In this document: positions 7,757-16,719 of the stretch, in pieces | Numbering within the stretch: position 1 is the stretch's first letter | Layout: each line of letters opens with the position of its first letter | Assembly (NCBI RefSeq): GCF_030817275.1 | Contig: NZ_JAUSZD010000002.1 | Span: 1,116,001-1,180,000 of the forward strand | Source: Paenibacillus sp. V4I7 | Lineage (GTDB): Bacteria > Bacillota > Bacilli > Paenibacillales > NBRC-103111 | Length of the DNA: 64,000 bases | Direction: 5' to 3' | Notes under the pieces: model-generated | What the model was told of the DNA's origin: nothing | Database searches by the model: none | The model's input: only the letters and a program-made list of their open reading frames with translations | Program-made: the position numbers and the translations under genes

Positions 7757-8836
7757 ATGAAAAAAATATGGAATCCTATTAAAATTGGACGAATGGAGCT
7801 TTCTCATCGACTAGCAATGGCGCCAATGACTCGGGGACGGGCTCTGCCTGACGGGACACCAGGCGAGTTCACCCCTCTTTATTACAAGCAGCGCGCCTCA
7901 TTGGGTTTGTTAATCAGCGAAGGTACACAGCCGTCTGATGATGGGCAAGGGTATTTGTTTACTCCTGGTATTTACACAGATGCACACATTGCCGGGTGGC
8001 GTGAAGTCGCTAATCAAGTACATGATGCAGGCGGTCACCTATTCATTCAATTGATGCATGTGGGCCGTATGTCACACCCGGATAACACCCCTCATCATCG
8101 CCAGCCGGTTGCTCCTTCTGCAATCGCTCCTGCACCTGTTGTTCAAATGTATACTTTTGCAGGACTTCAGGAAATTCCAGTTCCTCGTGAGTTGAGCGTT
8201 GAAGAAATCAAAGCGACCGTCGAGGATTTTCGCAAAGCAGCTGCCGCAGCCATTCAGGCGGGTGCTGACGGAGTAGAGATTCATGGGGCGAACGGATACC
8301 TCATTCAACAATTTATTGCGGAGAATGCGAACATACGGACTGATGCATACGGAGGGTCCATTGAAAACCGCGCCCGGTTTGCCATAGAGGTGGCAAAAGC
8401 AGTGGTGGAAGAAATCGGCGCAGACCGTACAGGGTTCCGCATCTCTCCTGGCGTACCGTTGGGTGGTCTTGATGAAGGTCCGAATGGTACTGAGTTATAT
8501 GAATACCTGGTATCTGAGCTGGCAAAGCTAAATTTAGCATATCTTCACATCGTACATGTCGGAAACGAAGATCTTTTGCGCAAAATCCGATCGGCATGGC
8601 CAACGGCTCTGTTGGTAAACCGTGCTGGCAGACCGCTTGAAAATATTACAATCGACATCGACGAAGGACTTGCTGATATTGCGCCTATCGGGTCTTGGGC
8701 TTTGGCTAATCCTGATTTCATTGAACGATTTAAAGCCGGTGCCTCGCTAAATGAACCGGAACGTGCTACGCTCTATGCAGGAGGCAGCCAAGGGTACACA
8801 GATTATCCGACGCTTGCTGAACAGGACAAAGCTTAA
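7757..8836 (+). CDS. Old Yellow Enzyme family NADH:flavin oxidoreductase (NemA-like)
   Basis: A 359-residue FMN-dependent TIM-barrel reductase of activated alkenes such as enals, maleimides and nitro compounds. Key residues are visible: the substrate-binding HGAN at 176-179 with Y181, the flavin-contacting RTDAYGGSIENRARF at 194-208, and the N-terminal APMTRGRA. The start at 7757 is favoured by GAGGAG eight bases upstream. An in-frame ATG at 7718 lies inside the operator. MarR follows after a short gap, then a quinone reductase. This gene order, with a MarR regulator, is typical of an electrophile or quinone stress response. Confidence 0.9.
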   Translation: MKKIWNPIKIGRMELSHRLAMAPMTRGRALPDGTPGEFTPLYYKQRASLGLLISEGTQPSDDGQGYLFTPGIYTDAHIAGWREVANQVHDAGGHLFIQLMHVGRMSHPDNTPHHRQPVAPSAIAPAPVVQMYTFAGLQEIPVPRELSVEEIKATVEDFRKAAAAAIQAGADGVEIHGANGYLIQQFIAENANIRTDAYGGSIENRARFAIEVAKAVVEEIGADRTGFRISPGVPLGGLDEGPNGTELYEYLVSELAKLNLAYLHIVHVGNEDLLRKIRSAWPTALLVNRAGRPLENITIDIDEGLADIAPIGSWALANPDFIERFKAGASLNEPERATLYAGGSQGYTDYPTLAEQDKA

Positions 8837-8853
8837 GAAAGTTGTGGATATCT

Positions 8854-9339
8854 ATGAAACGAGAAAAGAAACTTCCCGATAATGAATTACCCGAAGTAGA
8901 GTTTGGCGCAGAGAAGCAATTTCCGATTAGCTTCTCGATTTTTGCTCTTGCGCGTTCGCATCGCGCACTGGCTTCCCAATTGATTCGCGAGACTGGCCTC
9001 TTTCCGGGACAAGAAATCATTCTCATGCAGCTGTTCCAGCAGGACGGTCAGTCGCAGAACTCCCTTGGCAGGACCTTGCGTCTGGATCACTCAACCATTG
9101 CAAAATCTGTCCGCAGGCTGGAAGAGGCGGGATTGATTACCCGCAACCGTTCAGACGAAGATGGCCGAGTTACTATTGTGTCCCTTACCGAGGCTGGTCG
9201 TGGATTTGAATCTAAAGTTCTAGAAGCTTGGAGTATACTGGAGAGAGTCACGATAGAGAACCTTTCAGAACAAGAAAAAGAACTATTAATAAATTTATCA
9301 AGAAAAGTAGCTGCTCAAATAGACACTGCTTTAAAATAA
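8854..9339 (+). CDS. MarR family transcriptional regulator
   Basis: About 161 residues with a winged helix: the recognition region LRLDHSTIAKSVRRLEEAGLI is followed by the wing RNRSDEDGRV. Such dimers repress nearby genes and release DNA on oxidation or ligand binding. It sits between the OYE and quinone reductase genes on the same strand. The two 45-bp inverted repeats at 5839 and 7687 are its most likely sites. The start is uncertain: the ATG at 8854 lacks a good ribosome binding site, and a TTG at 8842 is possible. No cysteine is evident in the visible sequence, so a small-molecule ligand is more likely than thiol oxidation. Confidence 0.88.
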   Translation: MKREKKLPDNELPEVEFGAEKQFPISFSIFALARSHRALASQLIRETGLFPGQEIILMQLFQQDGQSQNSLGRTLRLDHSTIAKSVRRLEEAGLITRNRSDEDGRVTIVSLTEAGRGFESKVLEAWSILERVTIENLSEQEKELLINLSRKVAAQIDTALK

Positions 9340-9357
9340 TCTTTGGGAGAGATACAA

Positions 9358-10296
9358 ATGACTGAATCCTTAATGAAAGCTATTCAAGTCGGTAAGTACG
9401 GCGGACCGGATGTTTTGAAACTCGAAGAAATTAAACGCCCTCAACCGCTTGCTGGAGAAGTTCTTGTCAAAGTTGCTTACGCTGCAGCTATTCCTCTAGA
9501 CTGGAAGATCCGTAACGGTTGGCTGAAAGAGATATTTATTAAAACATTGCCTTATACTCCTGGAACAGCTGTTTCGGGTATCGTTGAAGCCGTCGGCGAA
9601 GGCGTAACCGGTTTTCAGCAAGGCGATCGCGTTTTTGGAAATGTAAATGGAGGCTACTCAGAATATGGCATTGCCCCGGCAAATGATTTGGTTCACATGC
9701 CGGAAAACTTGAACTTTGAGGATGCGGCAACTATTAAAGGCGGTGCAGAATCGGCTTGGAAGGCATTATTATCGGAAGGCGAATTAGAAGCCGGTCAAAC
9801 GGTACTCATTCACGCAGCCGCTGGCGGAGTAGGACAATTTGCTGTACAGTTGGCTAAGTGGAAAGGCGCTAAGGTTATTGCTACTGCCTCAACCGCCAAT
9901 CTGGATTTTGTAAAGTCATTGGGTGCGGACCTGGTCATTGATTACACGACCACACCATTTGAGGAGAAAGTCAAGGACGTAGATTTAGTCATCGAATCGG
10001 TTGGGGGAAATAACGAGGATCGATCATGGTCTGTTCTGAAACGTGGCGGAAAACTGGTCTCCTTGACGCAGCCCCCATCTGCTGAAAAGGCCGAACAGTA
10101 TGGAGTCACAGCTAAGTTTAATTCGAAGTTTCCAACCTCCGAGGATTTGCAAGTCATTGCTCAATTACTTGCCAACGGAACATTAAAAGCAGAGATTGAT
10201 TCAATATTTCCATTAAGCGAAACGAAGAAGGCTCATGAGAAAAGTGAATCAAGACATGGCCGAGGAAGAATTTTGCTTAAGGTTAATTCATTTTGA
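9358..10296 (+). CDS. NADP-dependent quinone oxidoreductase (zinc-free MDR family)
   Basis: A 312-residue medium-chain reductase: the GroES-like N-terminal half is followed by a Rossmann domain with AAAGGVGQFAVQLAKWKGA. Cysteine zinc ligands are absent, as in quinone reductases of the QOR type. These enzymes reduce quinones or alkenals with NADPH. ATG at 9358 has GGGAGA seven bases upstream. It begins 18 bases after the MarR stop, so it is probably cotranscribed with the OYE and MarR genes and shares their detoxification role. A terminator follows at 10396. Confidence 0.87.
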   Translation: MTESLMKAIQVGKYGGPDVLKLEEIKRPQPLAGEVLVKVAYAAAIPLDWKIRNGWLKEIFIKTLPYTPGTAVSGIVEAVGEGVTGFQQGDRVFGNVNGGYSEYGIAPANDLVHMPENLNFEDAATIKGGAESAWKALLSEGELEAGQTVLIHAAAGGVGQFAVQLAKWKGAKVIATASTANLDFVKSLGADLVIDYTTTPFEEKVKDVDLVIESVGGNNEDRSWSVLKRGGKLVSLTQPPSAEKAEQYGVTAKFNSKFPTSEDLQVIAQLLANGTLKAEIDSIFPLSETKKAHEKSESRHGRGRILLKVNSF

Positions 10297-10395
10297 AGCT
10301 GCGAGGTTTGGTTTAAAAATAGAGAACTATTCAAACAAGCCCCTTTTATGGAGACCACTGCAAAAGTATTGGTTTGGAAAAAGCTAAATGCGAAA

Positions 10396-10430
10396 CGAGC
10401 CCTAGAAGCGATTCTAGAGGCTCTTTTTTA
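10396..10430 (+). terminator. Terminator of the OYE-marR-reductase operon
   Basis: GAGCCCTAGAA and TTCTAGAGGCTC form an almost perfect stem with loop GCGA, followed by TTTTTTA. Confidence 0.85.
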
Positions 10431-10449
10431 ATATGGTTTTATCATCCTT

Positions 10450-10602
10450 TCGAAGACAAATCTGACCACTGAGAAGAATAAACTGAAGGCCAAGATAGCC
10501 CAAGCTGAAAAGTCACTAGCGGCTGCTGAACATGAACGGTCACAGACGTACGACTATAGCCGTGTGGCTTCTTCTAAAAAATATTCCTCATGGTATAAGT
10601 GA
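10450..10602 (+). pseudogene. Short remnant of a coiled-coil protein
   Basis: A 50-codon open frame without a start reads as a Lys/Glu/Ala-rich helix (KLKAKIAQAEKSLAAAEHER) and then stops. It may be the tail of a larger gene lost by rearrangement. The family cannot be named. Confidence 0.3.
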
Positions 10603-10807
10603 ATGGATTCAATCTTTTGAAATAAGTAACTATTATCGAAATAGAAATAAATCTAATTTTAATAATTTTAATAAACAGTTTTTCCCTTACGACGTACATT
10701 TTTTTATAAACAATAGTACAGGAACAGTAGAAAAAGATAAAATGGAGCAGGTAATTAACAAGGTATTGTACGAAGAAAAATTCAATCCAATTTATTATGA
10801 ACAATAG
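10532..10807 (+). CDS. Uncharacterised 91-residue open frame
   Basis: This AT-rich frame overlaps the remnant before it in another frame and lacks a clear ribosome binding site. Its C-terminal half (VHFFINNSTGTVEKDKMEQ onward) looks more protein-like than the N-terminal half, and a good terminator follows, so it may be the end of a broken gene. I do not recognise it. Confidence 0.2.
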   Translation: MNGHRRTTIAVWLLLKNIPHGISEWIQSFEISNYYRNRNKSNFNNFNKQFFPYDVHFFINNSTGTVEKDKMEQVINKVLYEEKFNPIYYEQ

Positions 10808-10829
10808 AATATTAAGGGGTACAAGAGTT

Positions 10830-10868
10830 AATAAGCAGGTCACTTACATGTGATTTGCTTTTTTTTTA
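10830..10868 (+). terminator. Intrinsic terminator
   Basis: AAGCAGGTCAC and GTGATTTGCTT pair around ACAT-rich loop sequence, followed by nine T. Confidence 0.75.
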
Positions 10869-10904
10869 CTTCAAAACAAAAATAAGCGAATTATGCATAG
10901 AAAA

Positions 10905-11026
10905 TGTCATTCAACATTACAACAACACCGATAAACGACATTTTATATTACAAAATATGCCATTTTTTATTTACAGATGCACCTTAACCAATATTAATTA
11001 AACGACAAAACAAGTTACAATTCACA
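10905..11026. repeat. Periodic array ending in CACA, candidate transposon end
   Basis: Related units start at about 10905 (TGTCATTCAACATTACAA), 10936 (CGACATTTTATATTACAA), 10958 (TGCCATTTTTTATTTACA) and 11003 (CGACAAAACAAGTTACAA). Intervals are 31, 22 and 45 bp. The array ends in TTCACA at 11026, then T-rich sequence and the TGTG of the next repeat. This resembles a transposase-binding array at a Tn7-like end, but of a different family from the TTCTAA repeats. Confidence 0.4.
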
Positions 11027-11032
11027 TTTTTG

Positions 11033-11066
11033 TGTGAAATTCCATAATTCTTTAGAATTGTTCCAT
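11033..11066. repeat. Right-end-like terminus (TGTGAAATTCCATAAT) next to a TniQ remnant
   Basis: The sequence begins TGTGAAATTCCATAAT and continues TTAGAATTGTTCC. It matches the terminus at 20531 almost base for base and the inverted third unit of the repeat copies. It follows CACA and about five T, so two termini face each other here as at 20519/20531. Confidence 0.5.
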
Positions 11067-11481
11067 AATAGTAAACGAAGCTTTCAGTATTTTTACTAAT
11101 TGGCCACGATCATTTTATGATTTCTTGAATGATTTCAAAATGATTCCTAAAACCTCTCAATTGCTGACAGGGTTAAGAAAGGATTTTGGACGATTTCATT
11201 TTGAGCTTATTAAATTATCTAAAATTGATGATTTTAGTTTTATTACAGATGAGTATAGAAATTATTTGCAAATTATTTGGGATGGTGGGAGTGGTCAAAA
11301 AATTCTAGATGTAAACTTACACAAAAAGTATATTAGTGCATATCAGGCTAGTAAACTCATGGGGACCAAGTCGATTAATTTTTCAACCTTAATTACTGAA
11401 GGTTTAATAGAAGGCAAAATTGTTTTAAGGCCGTCTAAAAACTTAATATTAATCGATAAAATCCTCTTTAGAGAATTATAA
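11056..11481 (+). pseudogene. C-terminal remnant of a TniQ/TnsD-like transposition protein
   Basis: After a stop at 11053-11055 the frame reads FTNWPRSFYDFLNDF, then DFGRFHFELIKL and DEYRNYLQIIWDGG, patterns seen in the C-terminal half of TnsD/TniQ proteins. An HTH-like stretch (ISAYQASKLMGTKSINF) follows before the stop. TniQ/TnsD chooses the insertion target of Tn7-like elements. Only about 140 residues remain of a protein of usually 400-600. The coding part begins right inside a transposon-end repeat, so the front was lost together with the rest of the element. There is no credible start codon. Confidence 0.55.
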
Positions 11482-11590
11482 AAAACAAAGGGATTTATCC
11501 CTAAAGAGTAATAGAAACCAGATCGAAGAAGAAACAGCAAAAAAACAAGGGTTTATTACAGTGAGAGATAGTAAAACCCAGTATATAATC

Positions 11591-11620
11591 AAAGAGTCCT
11601 TGATATATCAAGGGCTTTTT
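11591..11620 (+). terminator. Intrinsic terminator
   Basis: AGTCCTTGATATATCAAGGGCT forms a perfect CCTTGATATATCAAGG palindrome with flanking pairs, followed by TTTTT. Confidence 0.7.
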
Positions 11621-11670
11621 CAATCTGGAAGTAAGAATCTATAACGAATATATACATTTATTTCATTAAC

Positions 11671-12219
11671 CTACAGGCTTCTCCCTAACAAGGTACCGAC
11701 TTGTTTAGCCATGAAGTGTGGCGGATAGGGCATGCCGTTTCTGATCCACCATTCGATAACACCTGCATAAGCGGTCCCTGCATATTGCAGCATAACATCA
11801 TCCATTAAATCTGTATTTTTTCCGCTGTCTCTGTCAATTTCACCCTTGAATCCTTGTATAAAAGAAGCAAGAAGCCGAGCTCGAAATGCAGCGGGAGCCC
11901 CAGTACTTGCGAGCATGGTTGAAAAAAACAAATAATTCTTCTCGAAATATTCAAAGTAAGGTACAAGAGCCTCGTTCCAATCCAGCTTACAAGCCCACTC
12001 ATCCATCTCCTCTAATTCATCGAAGTGTGTTTGAATGAGTTTATCCAATAAATCAAATTTATCCTGATAATGAAGATAAATGGTTCCTCGATTTAGGTTA
12101 GCCCGATCTGAAATATCCTGAATGGTTATATCATCGAAATTTTTTTCAGTCATCAGTTCAATAACAGCTTTTTTCAAAGATTCCTGCGTTTTAAGGATGC
12201 GCCGATCTGTTTTAGCCAT
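11671..12219 (-). CDS. TetR family transcriptional regulator
   Basis: A 182-residue regulator. The N-terminal HTH reads ITIQDISDRANLNRGTIYLHYQDKFDLL, a canonical TetR recognition helix. The C-terminal half is a divergent ligand-binding domain. It is transcribed away from the alcohol dehydrogenase and MFS genes, and the 200-bp divergent region holds the palindrome TGTTGATATATCAACA, the probable operator. The inferred role is repression of the neighbouring dehydrogenase-exporter operon until a ligand appears. The ligand is not known. Confidence 0.88.
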   Translation of the reverse strand: MAKTDRRILKTQESLKKAVIELMTEKNFDDITIQDISDRANLNRGTIYLHYQDKFDLLDKLIQTHFDELEEMDEWACKLDWNEALVPYFEYFEKNYLFFSTMLASTGAPAAFRARLLASFIQGFKGEIDRDSGKNTDLMDDVMLQYAGTAYAGVIEWWIRNGMPYPPHFMAKQVGTLLGRSL

Positions 12220-12266
12220 TGTATATTCACCAAACTTTCTAAGATACTTAACACATTTCGCAGTTC

Positions 12267-12282
12267 TGTTGATATATCAACA
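12267..12282. promoter_or_regulatory. Perfect 16-bp palindrome, probable TetR operator
   Basis: TGTTGATATATCAACA lies about 48 bp upstream of the TetR start in the divergent region. Further down, 12343-12410 contains several GATTAATC- and AATCAAATT-like half sites before the adh start that could form a second operator or the promoter. Confidence 0.5.
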
Positions 12283-12421
12283 GATTGCGTTACTTTAACC
12301 ATTGAATTTACGTGCTTGATTATATAATAATAGACACTAGTTGGTTAATCAAATTTATTTTTCTAATCAAATTCGATTGATTAATCATTTCAATTTGATT
12401 TATTGAAAGGAGACAACACAC

Positions 12422-13462
12422 ATGTGCAAAACTCGCGTTCTAAGTATTTCAGAGGCCAAAGCGCCCTTTGAAAAGACTACGATTGAAAGACGACAATTAC
12501 GACCGGATGACCTGTCGATCGATATTAAGTTTAGTGGCATTTGTCATTCCGATATTCATAGTGCACACGGGGACTGGGCAGGCGGGATTTTCCCAATGGT
12601 GCCTGGTCATGAAATTACTGGGGTTGTAACGGCAGTTGGGGAGAAGGTCACGAAATTTGCTGTAGGTGACCGCGTTGGTGTTGGCTGCTATGTGGACTCT
12701 TGCGGAGAGTGCGAATACTGCCTCCGAGGAGAGGAGCAGCATTGTTTAAAAGGCTTTGTAGCTACTTATAACTCCTTGGACTATGATGGCAATCCAACCT
12801 ATGGCGGTTACAGCCAAAACATCGTTGTTACTGAAAGGTTCGTTGTGCATATCCCGGATGGTATGGAGTTAGATGTAGCCAGTCCGCTTTTGTGTGCCGG
12901 TATTACCACTTACTCCCCTTTGAAACGTTGGAATGCCAGCCCAGGAAAAAAGGTTGCTATTCTGGGGATGGGTGGGTTGGGCCACGTTGCGATACAGTTC
13001 GCCCATGCGATGGGAGCAGAAGTTACAGTGTTAAGCCGTGCGAAAGATAAGAAAAACGAAGCGTTAAGTTTTGGTGCAGATTATTATTTTTCAACGCTCG
13101 ATCCGGAAACTTTCAACTTGCTAGCCGGCCGATTCGACCTGATTCTCAACACCGTATCCGCCAACATTGACGTCGATTCGTACTTATCGCTACTTCGTGT
13201 AGACGGAGCGCTTGTTAATGTCGGAGCGCCCGCGGAACCGAGTCAATACAACGTGTTTTCCCTAATCATGAGTCGCCGCAGTATTGCGGGGTCCTTGGTT
13301 GGCGGACTTGCGGAAACACAAGAGATGCTTAATTTTGCTGCCGCGCATGGCATTCTGCCTCAAATTGAGATTATCCGTGCCGAGCAAGTAGACGAAGCGT
13401 ATGAGCGAATTCTGCGTAGTGACGTGCGATACCGATTCGTTATCGACATATCGACTTTATAG
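12422..13462 (+). CDS. Zinc-dependent NAD(P) alcohol dehydrogenase (YahK/AdhA, cinnamyl-alcohol type)
   Basis: The 346-residue enzyme shows the catalytic zinc site GICHSDIH and GHE, the structural zinc cysteines CGECEYCLRGEEQHC, and the cofactor loop LGMGGLGHVAIQFAHAMG. This set is that of the CAD-like aldehyde reductases, which interconvert aldehydes and alcohols with NADP(H). The ribosome binding site AAAGGAG lies just upstream. It is the first gene downstream of the divergent TetR regulator and is followed five bases later by an MFS exporter, pointing to aldehyde or drug detoxification. Confidence 0.9.
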   Translation: MCKTRVLSISEAKAPFEKTTIERRQLRPDDLSIDIKFSGICHSDIHSAHGDWAGGIFPMVPGHEITGVVTAVGEKVTKFAVGDRVGVGCYVDSCGECEYCLRGEEQHCLKGFVATYNSLDYDGNPTYGGYSQNIVVTERFVVHIPDGMELDVASPLLCAGITTYSPLKRWNASPGKKVAILGMGGLGHVAIQFAHAMGAEVTVLSRAKDKKNEALSFGADYYFSTLDPETFNLLAGRFDLILNTVSANIDVDSYLSLLRVDGALVNVGAPAEPSQYNVFSLIMSRRSIAGSLVGGLAETQEMLNFAAAHGILPQIEIIRAEQVDEAYERILRSDVRYRFVIDISTL

Positions 13463-13467
13463 AACGA

Positions 13468-14694
13468 ATGGACGATAAACTTAAAAATCATTCGCTCCGA
13501 TTGGCTTTAATACTGGCCGCATTTTCAGCATTGGGACCATTTACAGTCGATATGTATCTTGCGTCGCTTCCGCAAATCATGGATTTTTTCGGAAGTAACG
13601 CATCCATGATTCAAGCGAGTTTAACAGCCAGCCTACTTGGTTTAGGCTTAGGCCAGATGGTCATGGGACCTTTAAGTGATAGGTATGGAAGACGTACCCC
13701 ATTGCTGATCTCCATGGTTCTTTATATTGTTTCATCGTTTGGTTGTGCTTTAGTACCCAATATTGAATCTTTCATCGTTTTACGCTTCGTCCAAGGGGTG
13801 GCAGCTTCGGCCGGACTTGTGATTTCTCGTGCGATTGCTCGGGACAGATATAATGGGGTCGAATTGACGAAGTTTATCTCTCTGCTCACGATGATCAGCA
13901 ATGTCGCTCCATTATTATCCCCAAATGCCGGAAGCGCCGTCACATCTTTCAGTTCATGGGTTGGTGTGTTTGTTTTTTTGGGGCTTCTAGGAATACTATT
14001 AACAGGGATCACAACATGGGGGTTAGAGGAAAGCTTACCTGTACAGCATCGTGTCCAGGGAAACTTCAAGGAATTAATGAGGAACTATACTCGTCTGTTT
14101 CACGATCGAACATTTATGGGATATGCGCTTGTTAATGGTATTTTGTTCGCCGGTGTATTTGCCTTTGTTGCCGGCACTCCGTTTATTTATCAGAACATTT
14201 TTGGTGTGTCGCCGGGAATATTTTCGCTCCTGTTTGCTATGAACGGTCTTGCTATTATGATTGGAGCGCAAATTGTCAAAGGTGTGGTTGGCCAGCTAAC
14301 GGAGCGCAGTATATTTCGTATCGGGTTATCGCTGTCCTTTATTTCTACTTCCGCAATCCTGATTACAGTTCTCTCTCATGGATCTTTACTAGCAGAATTT
14401 GTTTCAACCTTTTTATTTGCTATATCCATTGGGATTATTGGACCGGTTTCTATTACCTTAGCGATGGAAGCGCATGGAGAAATGGCGGGGAGTGCGTCTG
14501 CCGTGCTAGGCACCTTTCAATTCGCACTAGGAGCAGTTACTTCCCCACTTGTGGGAATCGCAGGTGAGTATTCAGCCATCCCTTTTGGGATTGTTATATT
14601 TACAACCAGTGTACTGGCCATCGTTTCCTATATCGTCCTCATTAGGAAGGCGGAGACTGTAGGCGTTGTAAACAATACGAAAAAAAATTCATAA
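13468..14694 (+). CDS. Bcr/CflA-type MFS multidrug exporter
   Basis: The 408-residue protein is a 12-helix carrier. DMYLASLPQI in the first helix region and GPLSDRYGRRTPLL (motif A) are hallmarks of Bcr/CflA drug:H+ antiporters. The gene begins 5 bases after the dehydrogenase stop and lacks its own promoter space, so it should be cotranscribed and under the same TetR control. The length is normal. The substrate cannot be predicted from sequence. Confidence 0.88.
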   Translation: MDDKLKNHSLRLALILAAFSALGPFTVDMYLASLPQIMDFFGSNASMIQASLTASLLGLGLGQMVMGPLSDRYGRRTPLLISMVLYIVSSFGCALVPNIESFIVLRFVQGVAASAGLVISRAIARDRYNGVELTKFISLLTMISNVAPLLSPNAGSAVTSFSSWVGVFVFLGLLGILLTGITTWGLEESLPVQHRVQGNFKELMRNYTRLFHDRTFMGYALVNGILFAGVFAFVAGTPFIYQNIFGVSPGIFSLLFAMNGLAIMIGAQIVKGVVGQLTERSIFRIGLSLSFISTSAILITVLSHGSLLAEFVSTFLFAISIGIIGPVSITLAMEAHGEMAGSASAVLGTFQFALGAVTSPLVGIAGEYSAIPFGIVIFTTSVLAIVSYIVLIRKAETVGVVNNTKKNS

Positions 14695-14716
14695 CTCAAA
14701 TGGAGGAATATAGAAA

Positions 14717-15112
14717 ATGGAAATCAGAAAGGTCGGGTCCCAACCTTCGGGCAAAGGACCATCTGAATATTTCACTGGTACGGTTCGCATTGATCCACTG
14801 TTTGAAGCTGCAGCTCCTGCTCGTGTAGCAGGAGCAAGCGTTACGTTCGAGCCGGGTGCGCGGACAGCATGGCATACGCATCCACTGGGTCAGACGTTAA
14901 TCGTAACAGCAGGTAAAGGATGGGCTCAGCGCTGGGGAGGTCAAATTGAGGAAATAAGTCCTGGTGACGTGATTTGGTTCCCGCCTGGCGAGAAACACTG
15001 GCATGGAGCTTCGCCAACCACAGCTATGACGCATATAGCGATTCAAGAGCGTCTGAACGGAAAGGCTGTTGAATGGATGGAAAAAGTCAGTGATGATCAA
15101 TACCAGTCCTAA
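14717..15112 (+). CDS. Small cupin-domain protein
   Basis: A 131-residue single cupin. Motif 1 is [20 protein letters not shown] with metal-binding histidines, and motif 2 is [17 protein letters not shown]. Similar proteins sit near carboxymuconolactone decarboxylase-like and aldo/keto reductase genes and are often annotated quercetin-dioxygenase-like. ATGGAGGAAT provides the ribosome binding site. It lies 22 bases after the MFS gene and is likely the last gene of the TetR-controlled operon. Confidence 0.87.
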   Translation: MEIRKVGSQPSGKGPSEYFTGTVRIDPLFEAAAPARVAGASVTFEPGARTAWHTHPLGQTLIVTAGKGWAQRWGGQIEEISPGDVIWFPPGEKHWHGASPTTAMTHIAIQERLNGKAVEWMEKVSDDQYQS

Positions 15113-15380
15113 GCACGCGAATGCTTCATAAATACCCGTCATATGACGAACGAAGTTGCTGTATAGATCGTATTTGACAGGATAAGGCAGTTTTAAAAGA
15201 GCGTAATTTAGGCTAATTAGTTTGACAATGGAATTGTGATCGATCCAATTGCAGCGTTGACTGACGAAATAAATTTCTAATACTGTTACACTTTTTGTGC
15301 AATAAGACTTGCCTCAATGTACTTTGGGGCAACTTGTTGTTTTCTCATTTATAAGTCAATTCAAAAGGAGAGGAGAAAGC

Positions 15381-15860
15381 ATGATTGTAACAAACCTAAG
15401 TAAAAGGATTAAAATAACGACGATTCTAGGGATCTCTTTGACTTTTGTCATGGCATCATGCTCGGCAAAGAATATGGCATTCGGGCAATCGCCGTTTTCC
15501 TCGCATGCTGGCTCCTGTAATTCTAGTTGGAAAATGGGTAAAGAATCCACCTATGTTGACGGCGTCCATACGGCGACAGGTAACTACGGGAGCCGCGATT
15601 CGTTCATCTCAGTAACAATCACACTGGTTGACGACATTATTAAAGGCATCCAGATCACACCTTATACTACGGATACGGTATCTCTCGACTTACACCAGCA
15701 CTTTAGCGACGTGATCCCGTCGAACTTCGTCGGGAAGCATATCGACGAAGTTAAAGTGAACGAACTTGCAGAATCCAGCATAGCCGCTGACGCGCTCAAC
15801 GAAGCGATCGATCAGATAAAGCAGCAGAATCGGATAGGGCCGACGACACGTAAGAAATAA
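15381..15860 (+). CDS. FMN-binding-domain-like lipoprotein
   Basis: The 159-residue protein has a signal sequence ending in the lipobox MASC, so it is anchored outside the membrane. The rest (YVDGVHTATGNYGSRD, VTITLVDDIIKGI, then a Ser/Ala-rich end) follows the FMN-binding domain pattern of RnfG/NqrC-like and fumarate-reductase-like proteins. The usual S(G/A)AT attachment motif is degenerate (ESSIAADA), so covalent FMN is doubtful. ATG at 15381 has AAAGGAGAGGAG upstream. It stands just before an SDR gene, 35 bases away. Confidence 0.65.
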   Translation: MIVTNLSKRIKITTILGISLTFVMASCSAKNMAFGQSPFSSHAGSCNSSWKMGKESTYVDGVHTATGNYGSRDSFISVTITLVDDIIKGIQITPYTTDTVSLDLHQHFSDVIPSNFVGKHIDEVKVNELAESSIAADALNEAIDQIKQQNRIGPTTRKK

Positions 15861-15895
15861 ACTCCTTTTATAAAAAAGGAAGTGGGGGGATTTCA

Positions 15896-16603
15896 ATGTC
15901 GCACAATAAACAAGTAGCCCTTGTCACAGGCGCGAATCGGGGAATTGGATTTGAGCTTGTCAAACAATTAGCCTTGAATGGTTTTGGGGTTATTTTAGCG
16001 AGTCGTGATCTAGAAAAAGGCAATGAAGCAGCCCAAAGTCTTAAGCAGTCAGGTTTGGACGTTTCTTTTGTACAAATGGATGTCGATGATCAAGACAGCA
16101 TCCGCCAAGCCTCGCAGACCGTGAATGAAACATTTGGAAGATTGGACGTTTTGATTAATAATGCCGGCGTGTATCTGGATGAGAATGAACTGTTTATGAC
16201 GATGGATCCTTCCATTCTGGAGAAAACGATGTCAACGAATTTCTTCGGTGTCTATCATGTCATCCGTACCTTTATACCGCTAATGGAAAAGAGGAGCTAT
16301 GGGAGAATCATTAATATATCATCGGAGTATGGAATGATGAACGAAATGTCGCAGCGAGGAGTTAGTGCATACAAATTGTCAAAGCTTGCCCTTAATGCAT
16401 TGACGCGATTGGCAGCTGCAGAAATCCAAGGCGATATTAAAATCAATGCCGTCTGTCCGGGATGGGTGAGTTCTGATATGGGTGGTCCAGCTGCTCCTAG
16501 AACACCTAAGCAAGCAGCGGAGTCGATCCTTTGGTTAGCAACGATTGGGCCCGGTGGACCGCAAGGAGGCTTCTTCAGAGATGGAAAAGCAATCGACTGG
16601 TAA
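15896..16603 (+). CDS. Short-chain dehydrogenase/reductase (carbonyl reductase-like)
   Basis: The 235-residue protein has a Rossmann fold with GANRGIG near the N-terminus, NNAG, and the catalytic Ser in ISSEYG with YKLSK. The Tyr-Lys spacing is correct. A long substrate region ends in GGFFRDGKAIDW, as in plant-type carbonyl or menthone reductases. It reduces an unknown ketone or aldehyde with NADPH. The ribosome binding site is a G-rich AAGGAAGTGGGGGG. Complete and probably active. Confidence 0.9.
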   Translation: MSHNKQVALVTGANRGIGFELVKQLALNGFGVILASRDLEKGNEAAQSLKQSGLDVSFVQMDVDDQDSIRQASQTVNETFGRLDVLINNAGVYLDENELFMTMDPSILEKTMSTNFFGVYHVIRTFIPLMEKRSYGRIINISSEYGMMNEMSQRGVSAYKLSKLALNALTRLAAAEIQGDIKINAVCPGWVSSDMGGPAAPRTPKQAAESILWLATIGPGGPQGGFFRDGKAIDW

Positions 16604-16719
16604 TGAAGTACTCTTATTCCTTCATGGGCTTGAAATAATCAAACCTAGCATCGGATAGTAAATATGAATGAATTTACGGTAATCATTCAAAAACTGAATT
16701 AAGAGGGGATGCCAACAGG

